DNA of 64,000 nucleotides from Oryzias latipes. Taxonomy: Eukaryota; Chordata; Actinopteri; Beloniformes; Adrianichthyidae. The stretch covers positions 3,802,985 through 3,866,984 of the forward strand of contig NC_019870.2 in the NCBI RefSeq assembly GCF_002234675.1. The letters are read 5' to 3'. A model generated the notes under the pieces. The model searched no databases, was not told the DNA's origin, and saw nothing but the letters and a program-made list of their open reading frames with translations. Of this stretch, positions 36,873 through 48,800 are shown in pieces. The position numbers and the translations under genes are program-made. Within the stretch, counting starts at the first letter, position 1. Each line of letters begins with the position of its first letter.

Positions 36873-39800
36873 CTGGTGCAGACCGCAAGACGGCAAAGGT
36901 AAGAGGCTGCAGAAACACCTCTGTAGATTAGCTGATCCCGATGACATCACTTCAAACCAGCCAATCAGAGTGAACAGAATCGCACAGAAGGTCTGACTAA
37001 AATCGTCATTCTATCTTTCTGAAAACGGAAGAAGAAAAAAATCTAAAAACAATAAAGGCCAAACACTAGAAAAAGATAAACTGTAGTCTATCTGAAAGCT
37101 TCAAAACATAAGGAGCAAAAACCCAACAGGAGCCAAGAAGTCTGAATTCACCCTTCAAAAAAAAAAAGAGAGTTTTGCTACTATTTTAAGAAAGGATTAA
37201 TGGCCGACAAAGTATGCATTATCACTTTTTAACGCACGCCGTGGACGGAGGACGGTTGCCTCCGCAAAGTGCGTTAAGAGGTGATAATGCATATTTCGAA
37301 GGCCGTTAACCCGCTTATACCATGGTCACTTACAAAAGAAATGAAACCCGTTTTTACTCATTAATTCTTGCTTTTTTCCAATTTGGATCGCTTTTCTCAC
37401 AAAAAGTGGACTATTTGTTACCCGCCGCACCACGTAATAAATAGTCGGCTTCGCGCCGCATCACCGCTGCAGTCAAGACTCAGCAATATAAAGCAATATA
37501 TGTATATATGTACTGATCTATCCGATGGGGGAGAAATTTCTCCTCTTTGTCCAGATGATGAAGCAAAAGGTTGTTTTAAAGAAGCGGGCGCAGTGATACA
37601 AAACATTTAAGCTAGGTGACCGGAACTTCTTTTTCACCGTGTTATCAGGTTTTAATGCACACCCAGCAGCCAATCAGAATCGAGTATTCACCCGGACCAT
37701 GGTATAATAAATAATAATGAACTGTTTTTTCAAATATAAAATAGTATTTTCACGGACAGGCCTGAGCGATTTTTTTATTTAGCCTCTAGTTTTCTTTTAA
37801 TTTTGACTTTTGAGGATAAAGTTTTTCTTCACCCTCAGTTAAAAAAAACTTATTGAAACTTTATTTCTTCACTAGATTTCATGCATGAAGCGTTCAAATG
37901 TGATCTATTTTTTTGTCAAAGTGGAAGCTAAAAGAATCAGACGCCAACTTCAGCCTCGACTGACTTTTAAGGTGCGACAAATTAAAATAAGTGGTCACTA
38001 ATAATGGTATTTTCTAAATCTAATAGTGAAGGTGAATCCACCATTTGAACACCTTTATTAGCAGCATCCTTGCAGCATTAAACAGCCGGTTGGTGAATAT
38101 TCTGCTTTGCTATTATGGTCTGTGGGAACAACTGTCAGAACAAATTCATGTTTGGAGTAAAATGTTTTTTGTCTGTTAAATGCAGTTTACTTTTATTTTG
38201 AAGTGGAAGTCTCTTCTTCTGTTTTCCCTGTTTTCTGCCAAAACTAACTTTCCAAATACATCTTTTTTTGTTGTAAATTTTGTTAGCGGCCGCTGCAGCT
38301 GCTTTAAGAAAGCAGCGGATGGATTTTAGTCACATGACAGAGCGACTTGACATGCGCCAAGAAAGAGTCAAGCGGGCTGAAGAGAATATAATAGTTTTTC
38401 AAAATAAAACTCCCTTCAGAATCAGATTCTAAATAATACGGAAACATTGAAGCGGCCCGGTACCACCACGTACTCATCCACAGCCTGGGGGTTGGGGACA
38501 CATCCTGAGCCCGTTTGCCCAACATTCACTTCCAGAAATCAGTCAGATTTGGTTTGATTGCTGATAAAAGACTGAGTGAAGAATGTTTGAGAGTTTCTGC
38601 TGGAAGGCATAGCTCTGTGGTAAATGTGCTTTAGCCTTAGCTTAGCTCCTGTTTCTGAATCACAAACCCCACCAGAACAGGCTCGATTTGGACATCTCTC
38701 CACTCTTGGTTCTGAATTCTGCTGCAGTGACGGACGTCCCGGTTCTGAGTCGTCTTCATTCTCACCTCCAGCTTCTGCAGGAGCGAGTCCTTCTGAAACT
38801 TGAACTCGTTGGCACTCTCCACCTCTGCTTTCAGTCTCTCCAGCTCCTGAGAAGAGAGGATGAGATGACGGGTTGAATGTTTGGTCTTTCTCCTGAGCGC
38901 GGTTCACCTCGCCGCTCCTCCTCCGTACCTCCTCTTTGGCCCTCAAAGCCGCCTCCAGCTCCTCTATCGTTCTGTTGAGCTCCGTCTTCTGGGTTTTGAT
39001 CACCGTGGTTTGGACGCTCACGCACTCCAGCTCGGTCACCTGACGACCGAAACAAACGATTGGCGAAACGAACGATAGTCTCCAAACGCATTGTGCGAGG
39101 GGTGGAGCCGTACCCGTTTGTGTAGCCGCTCTGCCTCCTCCTGATAGGCCGCCAGCTGCTGCTTCCACTGCTTGACGTTGGCCGTGGACTCCAGCAGAGC
39201 CGCCGTCAGCTTGGCGTTGTTGCCCTTCAGCGCCGCGAGCTCCGCCTCCCAGTGTTTGTTGATGCTGGATGAACTGCAGAGGCGAGTTTTTCATCGTCAT
39301 CAAGAGGGAAAAAAAGACATTTCTAAAGGGAATGAAGCCAAAATAAAAATGAAAACTGATCCTTTTGAACATAAAAGCTGACAGCTTAAACAGATTCTCT
39401 TCTGGAAATGGTCTCCATGGCAACGTAACTTTTACATGCAGATCACTGTGACCAAATTCACACTGAGAATGAGTTTGCAGTGGAAATGAGGACAGAAACT
39501 GTTGGATCACCTGTGAGAGAAGGGCAGTGCATTCTGGGAGGGCTCTGCCCGTGTGTCGGCGTGCTGGTTGGCGTCTGCGGCGAGTCTGTCGTCGGCTGTA
39601 CCGTTGACGCTCTCAGAGGTCAGAGGCGACTGCAGGTCAGCTGGTGCCGACTCCTGAGTGAAAACACAGAAAAAAGGCGGCTTTTTCTTCCAGATGACTC
39701 TTAGATTAGCCTCATAATCTGAGATTATACAGAGAAGATGTCGTTTTGGAGGATTTTACTATAGAAATGATCAGAACTACGGCGATTCTCAGTACATCAA

Positions 39801-42800
39801 GAGAACCTGCAGATCCTTTCAGACTTGACTGATGATTGATAATTGACTGATTGCTATAATTCATGACACGGGGGTTAAAACTTAAAGACATTAAAAAACC
39901 AAAGCAGTTAAAGTTAAATTTAAAAAAAAAAAAAAAGCTTTTTATGTGCAAAACACTACAGTTAAACACTACAATACCCACAAGTCTTAGCAGCAGACAG
40001 CTGGGCAAGGAGCAGCTGAAGCTTTTCATTTATTTAGCTGCTTTTTTTTTTTTTTTGTTTCATTTTGGGTAGCAGCAATTAACAGCAGCCAAAACATAAA
40101 AATGTAAAATAAAACGTTGAGAAAAACAGTGGCTGAGTTTGAACAAAAAAAAGACAAATGTCTAAATGTCTTTTCTTTTTTTTTTGCACATATAAAAAGC
40201 AGAGCGGCTTTATGCATAAGCAGGTCTGGTTTGATCTCAGAATTATTTCATTTTTCATCAGAACCACAAGAATGTTTGAGAAACGTGATTAAGAAACAAA
40301 AAGCTGATCTAAAAACCAAAAAGGCTTCAGAGAAAAGCAGCAGTTTCGAGTTTCCAACCAAACATTTGACATTGGGGAGCTTTGATTTGACTGTTTCTCA
40401 CATCAAACGGCAGGACGGAGTTCGGCTTGATCGTGACAGGATGATTACCAACATCGGGACGTTTCGGATTGTTTTGGGGCTAAACGACGAAGGAAATGTT
40501 AAAATAGGAGGAAAGGAGTCTGAGCTTCACAAAAAACAACCAACGAAGAGAAACTGAAGGAGACAACAGCAGGAGGACACGAGGAGAGTTGGTCATTCAC
40601 CAGACAGAGGACTTGGAGTCAAAATGTTAGTTTTACAAATGCGATTCTTTTAGATGTTACCTTCTTTCTACAGAATTTGTCGACGGACAAGACATTCCGT
40701 TTAACAGCACCACCCTGACCCTGAGGAGAAACAATTACAGAGAGCAAACGTGGGCAAAACGCCCACAAAGGTTTACTTTGAGCAAAACTAAAACCTAGTT
40801 TTCTGACAAAAGTAGAAAACTAGAAGGTTCCAGTAAAAAGTCACGCATCTGTGTGGCTAAAAGAAAGAACAGGACTGTCCCAACATTGTAAGGGGAACCT
40901 CTGAGGGGGAGGAGGAGTGGTCAGACGAAGCTGAGATTTCATCAGACTGTATATGAGAACTCCTCCGAACAAGAAGTGGCTCCAAGAAGCCAAAATCCCA
41001 CAGACTTCTATAGAGACATAAACTGCTGTTCCTCAGTTATTCTATCGGTCAGAAGAACCGTTCTGGCTCTGAGGATTACTCTGTAGTTCAAGTTATAAAC
41101 TGACCAATCAGATGACTCTTCTAAAAAGGAGGCGGAACCTGCTGACCCCCACATTCAATGTTCAAAACGGTTGTCATAGAAACTGACCTATCACTGCTGA
41201 ATGAGGACGTCTGACGGAATTGACTTTGTTTGGATGGAGCCGGACGTAAGCCGTGTTCTGAGGTTCTAAAACGGATCAGAGAGGATCCGTGTTCGAAACA
41301 CTTTCTTTCGGCTTTCAGCTGAGTTCAGGAGCGACTGTTGAATATACGGACATGAGAGAATGATGCGGCGCCGCGGCAGCACCAACACCCTTACCTGCCG
41401 GTGTGCAGACAGCTAGACGGATGACCCTACCTGAGAGGGAGTGCTGGTGAGCTCCGTCTTCTCCTGAGACTTCTCCTTGGCTAACCGCGCCGCTTCCTTA
41501 AACTCGGCGAACTTTTCCGCAAACTGAAAGAGGAGGAGCAGTAGACCCTGAAGCAGGTGACCCCCTGAACCCGGGTGAAAGGTTCCCAAAGGTTTCCCAC
41601 CTTCGCCAGGTGGCTCTCGCAGGAGAAGCCCAGGCCGTACACGGTGTTGGCCCGGCTGTCGGCCCACTGCCCGAACTTCTGCGACGTCTTTGTGAAGGTC
41701 ATGTTGGGGGTGATGGTGCTGTTGATGATGGCCTGTGGAGGACGGAGAACACGTTCTCTGGAGGATTGTTCTACCATTTTGACCCATTCCTGCTTTGGCC
41801 GCAAAAAGAACAAACTTCAGCATTGAAGTGATGAGAATTTTCATCGCTTCCTGTCTGTAAACTGATCTGAACCACTGACGGTTTTCAACATTTTTCTTCT
41901 TCTTCCAAACTTTGTGTAAAAACTCAAAAAACCCTAACTTTCTGTGCAGTTTCCACGGCAACAGGTGGAGAGTATTAACCCTTGTGCTATCTTGTGGGGT
42001 CCAGATGACCCCCGGGGTCAGATGACCCCCGGGGTCATCTGGACCCCACAAGATAGCACAAGGTTTAAGTGGGAGGAAGAAACGTCATAAAAAATGTGAT
42101 TTTTAGGTTATTAACCTTTCTGTTTCTTACAATTCCTAATGCAAAGTTGTCAGAAACAGCAGAATGTTCATTTATTTCACTTATTTTGGAGAGGCTTCAT
42201 CTATTTAGCAGCAGAGTTTGTGTTATTAATGTATGAAATGCTTCAGCATCCCGACAGCAGAGATTTTCCACGCGTTGGGGTCAAAGTCGACAGTTTTTCT
42301 CGGCTTTTGTTGTAACCTCCAACACTTTCCCTGCTGCTGAAAACTGACAGGAGTCTCCTCCCTTTGGTATTTAGAGGGCACAACAAGCCGAGTGATTCAC
42401 CGTCTGGCATTTTGTCTTAGTGAGCCGACGCTGTTGTCAGGGCGATGGCGTCTCCCCGGCGGAGCCGCAGAACAGCGAGAAGAACAGCTGGAAATTCGGG
42501 ATCCAATGTCACAAACCTTGGATCCGTCCAGACTGATGATCCGATAGACATTCCTGGTGCTATCGAAGAAGTAGGAGACGGTGACGGCGTGCTTGCTGGT
42601 GGGAACCCAGTTCTTCTTGGTGTTTGGATCGATCTGGAAGACGTGGGCCCTGGTGCTGAAGATGGGCTGCTCCCTGTGCAGACAGGAGGGAAGAGCCTTA
42701 GAGTCTTAGAAAGGCTTCAACGGAGGAGGAAACCAGGAAGCAGGCTGACCAAAAAATGGATCAATCCAAATATGAAACTAATTATTGTTTACATCAGAGA

Positions 42801-45800
42801 GTAGGCCTTGGTTTTCAGCCGCCGCACATTTTCAGACCACTCAGAAGAAACTAAATGAGGTTCTTTCTGCTTAAACTCCTACTAAAACATTAAGAAGCAA
42901 CGTATTTATTTATTTATTATTGGACAAAGAGTCCAATGGTCGACTGGGCAACACATCGTCCCACAACAACGCAGAAAACCTTCTCTCGACGCTTAAAGTC
43001 AGATCTGAAATGTTATTTCTTCATTTGGGTTTTCTCTAAAGAAAAAAATGTCAGTTTTTCATTCGTTCTTCCAGTTTCCTCTTAATGTGAGGAAGATAAT
43101 CATGTCCTCAAAGCTAAGACTCGTCTTTAAGTCCCACTTCTACTGATCAAAAACAGTTTCAAGAAGAACAAGGAGCAACGTTTCACAGAAGAAGGTTAAA
43201 TATTTCCCAAAACATCCATAATTCACACAGATGCTGTGTTACGGGACGTCTTTGTCTTTCTGCTGCTCCCTTTAAGGGTCTCCACAGCCAATCATCTGCT
43301 TCCATCTAACCCTCTCCTCTGCGTCCCCCTCGTTCACACCCCCCTCTCTACACCAGCAACCTCCTCTGTCCTGGTAGCTCCAACCTCAGCATCCTTTTCC
43401 CAACATCATCGCTGCTCCTCCTCTAAAACCATCTCCACCTGCTAGGGGTGTTGGAAAAAAATGGTTTCAGGGATACATTGCAATAGTTCATTTGGTGATA
43501 CTTGTATTGATTCAAAATGCTGTCAGGATGATATTTATGTAATGATTTATGAGTGTCCTTCAGCGTCTGACTCTTTGTTTCTCAATGAAACCTCCGACTG
43601 CTAGTTGGCAGCACCGCCCACTGTGCAGCTCTTTGAGCAGCTCTAGACGCAAAAAAACCACAACATCTCAGCCAGAAGCGGTCGTCATGAGACATTGACT
43701 ACTTAGATTTTACTTAGTATGGGCACCGAGCCGAAACTCTGTGCCATGTTGCATCCAGTATCATGTAAAAACACGCATTGCGGTGCTTTGTAGCTCAGAT
43801 GAAGAACGGATTGTACCGGATCTCCAGAAGAAGAACAAAAAGTCAGCCCGTCATGTTCTTCAACAAACTACCAGATCTTGTGGCTCAAATGCAAAGAAAC
43901 ATGCAAACGTGGCAGATAATTACTCAGATCCATCAGTTAATCCAAATGCACATGACGGAGTGGCGTCTGCTCTGCTGATGCTTTTGTTACCGTGGTGATA
44001 CCATCTTATCACCTGTAAAAAGTGTGGGACTGTGCTCAGTTTGAAGGAACTGAAATCATTTCTGCTACCTTTCTTTAAAATACTGGAGTCTCGCAGTTTC
44101 ACTTAATCTACTTTTCTTCTTGTTTTGCCTCTAGTTTGCATTTAATTGTCTTTTCTGGTCCAAAACTTTTGTCATGAAAATGTGTTTGCCCTCCAGCTTT
44201 GGTTCAGGGATCTGACTGAAAGCTTTCCAGGGAATATTTTCTGACTGGTGCTCCCAACTCTCCTCTGAGATTCCTTTGTTCCCATCTCTGGAAATCTCTT
44301 TCTTCTTCCTTAATTTAGGAGAGCAGATGTTATTTAAGGAAAGACGCCTGCGTTAGTTAACAGCATGGCTTGAAGACAGAGGAGTCTCAGAGTGAACTTG
44401 GAACCGTTGGAGCCGGCTGATTTGGATCCACAGATGCAAACCTCTACATTCATTTTGGTTGGAAATTTTCCTCCATGTTTATGTTTTTTGTACTCAACAC
44501 CTCTTTAAATGCAATTTATGACACAAAAAGCTCCTTTCAGGTAAGGTGGAACTGATTCCATCCTGAATTTTTACCTTCATTTTGACATAAGTTCACCGTT
44601 TATAGGAATTAAAATTTATAAAACCTCTGAGAATGTGTTTTTTTTTGTGTGTTTATATTATTTTTGCTTCAGTACTGACTTGGAAAATACGTGGCACAAA
44701 CCTATAGAGCTTCTAATTAAACTGCTAAACAATTATCAACTAATGAAATCACTCTGGAATGTGACGATGGTAAAAAAAGCAGTTTGGAGATGAATCATAT
44801 TGAAGATTATAGATCATATTGAAGTATGTTTAAATATCAATGAGCTCAGTCTGTTTTAGTCTTATCAGAATTCTTAACACGGGTTCATGTATCTAAATAT
44901 CAAAACTTATTTTTTCTTCATTTATAAGTATTATACATCCATATCATCCGTGATAAAAAAAAATGTTAAGAATTTAAGTCAAACTTTTTTTTCTTGAAGG
45001 AGCAAAAATATTCTTTTTTCAGCCATAATAATGAAATGTGTCCAAATGGCAAAAGTTTACCTTTAGAAATGATCACTATATGCAGAATAACTAATGATAA
45101 TAACTTATTTGTGAATGATGGTAAGCAGCATTAAACAATCGTTTCTCAGAAAACACGTTGAAAGGAATGAGGTCTGGAATATTCCCTCCATGACTAAAGC
45201 AGAACTAAAACGGGGACTTTTATTTTAAAAGAAGTAGTACGAGCGCTAAAGCCATAAAAAACACAATAACATACTTTTTAAAATGTGTTTTCTTTACATA
45301 TAAATCTGTAATATTGATAAGAACTCTTAAAACTGCTGAGGTGGATTGTTTTAAAGGTGAAGTTCTGATGACATCAACCTGCAGACTGAGAACATCATGG
45401 CTGTTTTTTGCTAAACTTTGTCATTCTCACTAACGTTGCGTATCTTCTCTTGCTCCTGTGCTCTTCCTGCTTGGTTAACCTTCTCCTCAGACCAGCGAGC
45501 ATGCTGGGTAACTGCTCTGTTTGCAGCTTTGGGTTGCTCCGCTGCTGCAGAACAGGGAGGTGAGAAACGTCGGCTGGAGCGGCGTGGATGAAAATCTGGC
45601 CACGTGCCGTGTGCCTCCCCCTTCTCCCTCCCTCCCTCCGTCCGTCCGTGAGTGAGTGAGTGGGCCCATAATCCCCCTTCACAATGAAGCTCAGTGTTGC
45701 ATTCAAGTCTCAATGACAAGTGCTTTAACAGGAATCCGAGCGCAGATGTTATCGGCTCAGCAGTTCCCCGCGTACAGACGGCGAGGCATTCACAGAAAAT

Positions 45801-48800
45801 CCACACAGACGCAGCGGACAAACAAACAATCTACTGTTCCAGAAAAAAATACACTATCCTGCTTTTAGATTAATTAAAGCTAAAACAAATACCTTATTTC
45901 CGGACTATAAGTCGCCCTTTTTTTCGTAGTTTGGCAAGGGGTGCGACTTATACTCCGCAGCGACTTATGTTAGAACTAAATTGAAATAAATACATTGTTA
46001 ACCCTCCTGTTGTGTTCATTTGTGAGGAACAGAGATGATGTTCCTGGGTCAATTTGATGTATGAGGTATGTTAAGTGTTAAGAGTATGTTAAGTCACTCA
46101 GAGAATCAGCAAACTTTTTTTTACAGTAAGATCTTGAAGGCTAACAACATAATATTCTATTTTCCAATAATTTCATAGATTCAGAAATGCAATAAAAATG
46201 ACAACTGTTTCTACAAATACAGGATGAAAACAGAGTTTTAGTTAGCCAATGATGCTTCATGAAAGGAATAAATAAATATGAGAAAGAATTACTGTGAAAT
46301 TATGAGATAAACAGTCTGCTATGATTGTGTCATAGGAAGTTGTGAAAGTTATTAGTTCTTGGTCTCAGATTTTGTCAAATAAATTTTCCGTCAAAATGCG
46401 ACTTATCTGTGTTTTTTTCTACTTTATAATGCATTTTTGGGCTGGTGCGACTTATACTCCGGAGCGACTTATAGTCCGGAAAATACAGTACTTTTTTCTT
46501 CATTTACTCTGGGTCCTAAAACACAAAGGAAAAGGTGAAGCAATTGACCTCCATTCTTCCTTAAAAGGTTCACAGTCAAGTTTTAATGATAAAGAATGCT
46601 TAAACAGATGTATATTTTCTAATTACATACTAGTTGGTCTTATTATTTATTATTTACCTAAAAGCTGTCTGCTTTAAAGCTAAAGGACTAAAATAGGCCA
46701 ATACACTTTCATTTGATTACAATTTTCCAAATTATTTTACACATTTAACAACAGTTTTTAGTCTAATGCTTACTTTAACATTTAATTTGACTTTGGTCAT
46801 GTGAGGGGAGGGGGGGGGGTTCAAACAGAATTAGTTGGAGAACTTCCTGAAACGATGAAAAACCGTTCCGACCCACAACTGTAACCTCTGCAGGTCGGTT
46901 CAGAAAAGCTTCTTTCTGTTGGATTTTTAAATTTCAAATGAGTGAACATTGGAAAAGGTTCAGCTTAGTTAACTTGTAAACATATCATTTATTTAGAAAA
47001 TGCTATCATGAACACCTGTTATGATAAATGTTTTTTTTTAATAAAACTTTTTAGTTTTACCTAACATTAAGGACTACATACCAGGATACAATCCTTTGGC
47101 AGTAACTCCCGTTGCAAAAGCAAAGGAATGCCACATTAATAACTTAGCTGCTGCTGTGTCGCCGTGGCAACAGCTCATGTGACCCAGGCCTGAGCGTGAG
47201 CCGCCGACATCCTCTCCTCCTCCTTCCCAAGTGTCGCGCTGCCCAATCCCATCCCAGTGTCTGACAGAGCAAAGCCTCTGATCTGGACGACGGTCTGCTG
47301 CAGAGCGGAGCGACCGCTATGAAAAGCTGCCCCCACGATGAGGGGCAAGTTCCCAGGGTTACCCAAAATGTTGGCTCACATGTTTCAGATAGTTTAAATT
47401 CGGAATTTTCCTGGACAATTCCAAACACACAATTTTTGGATCTGCTGAAACAGATTTTTTCCATGTTTGTCTAGGGCTGAGACGATTACCGCATCACCAA
47501 ACGTTTTTTTTTTTTTAAGTTCTGCATATGATGTGTGATTGGAACTATAATAAACAATAAAACACATTCATCTTTGCTGATAATTTACTTTTTCTGCTAG
47601 TCCTGTGTTCAGACTTCAAGGGGTTCTGGGGGAAACTTTTTATTACTGTTCTCCTTCACTCCCTCTACTCACACACACATGCGTGCGGTTTCAGAAGCAC
47701 ACACATATCCTCATTCTACAACAGAAGTTTCTGTCTCGCGAGGAAATACGACAAATTTACTACATTCTAATTATTCATTTCTGTTGTATTCATTTCCATT
47801 ACAAGCTGCGTGCGTTCTTGAGTGCACGACACGGCCGCCCGCCGAAGGATTTTGTGTTGGTGTCAGTTTATTACTGTTCTGTAACACCAAACACGAACAT
47901 GCACTGTTAGAGTGCGATGAATATCACTACATGTTTTGTTTGGGAACTATTTTGTGCAGCGCAAAGTAACATGTCTGTATAAACAAAGGCGGAGCCTCCT
48001 GCCCCTGCCCCAGATAGGTAGTCGTTAGTTGTTACTGTTATTTGTTAATAAAGAATACTCTAATTGTTAACCACGAAACAGCGCCCCCTGCTGGTTCATC
48101 ACCACGGTGATTAAAAATCCCACACCGTCACAGTTTTATGTTTGTCAACAAACTATAAATAATCGCATGCACACACCTACTTGAGCTCCAATAAAAACTT
48201 TTATTTTCTGGAAAGAAAGAAAAATATATTTTTGGAGAAATAAAGTCAATGGAGGACGTATCCTAAGAAATTTAAGCAGAAAATGGCAAAATCTTTAGTG
48301 TTTCTTTATTCAATTCATTGTGAATCAGGAGCAGACAAAAAGATGCTGCTTCAGAAAGATTGTATTTGTGACGTAGGAAATACGCTGGGCGGGTAACAGG
48401 CACCCTGCTCCGCCCCATTCTGAATGTAAACAAAGGGATGATGGGGAATGAGCGGAGGTCCACTTCCACGCTAACAGTCTTGCACACAACTCAGAGGTGA
48501 ATTTCTAATGAACTGCTGCTGCTCTGCAGAAACTACATCCTGAAAAAACAAGCAAAGTTTTGGGCTAAAAATGGCATCATATACGGTTAAAAGGCTTTGA
48601 AAATAGATCAGATGATGATCGGAGTGGGACTTTAAAGGAGATGGAAGGTTCTGCTGCGTCAGGACAGGTTAGCCCAATCTTCTCCAGCATCCTTCAAAAG
48701 TTAAAACCTAACAGTTTTCCAGAGAAAAACTTTCAAAAAAACTTTCCAGATTATCAGACCCAGTAGCACAAAGGAAACATCATGACGGTGCGATCACGTG

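Noticed and set aside
38539-39510. 323-residue - strand open frame
   Set aside because: It is homer1 exons 6-8 read through their short introns in mixed frames, not a separate gene.
40117-40557. 146-residue + strand open frame in homer1 intron 4
   Set aside because: Lys-rich, no recognised domain, no supporting splice or promoter signal; likely chance.
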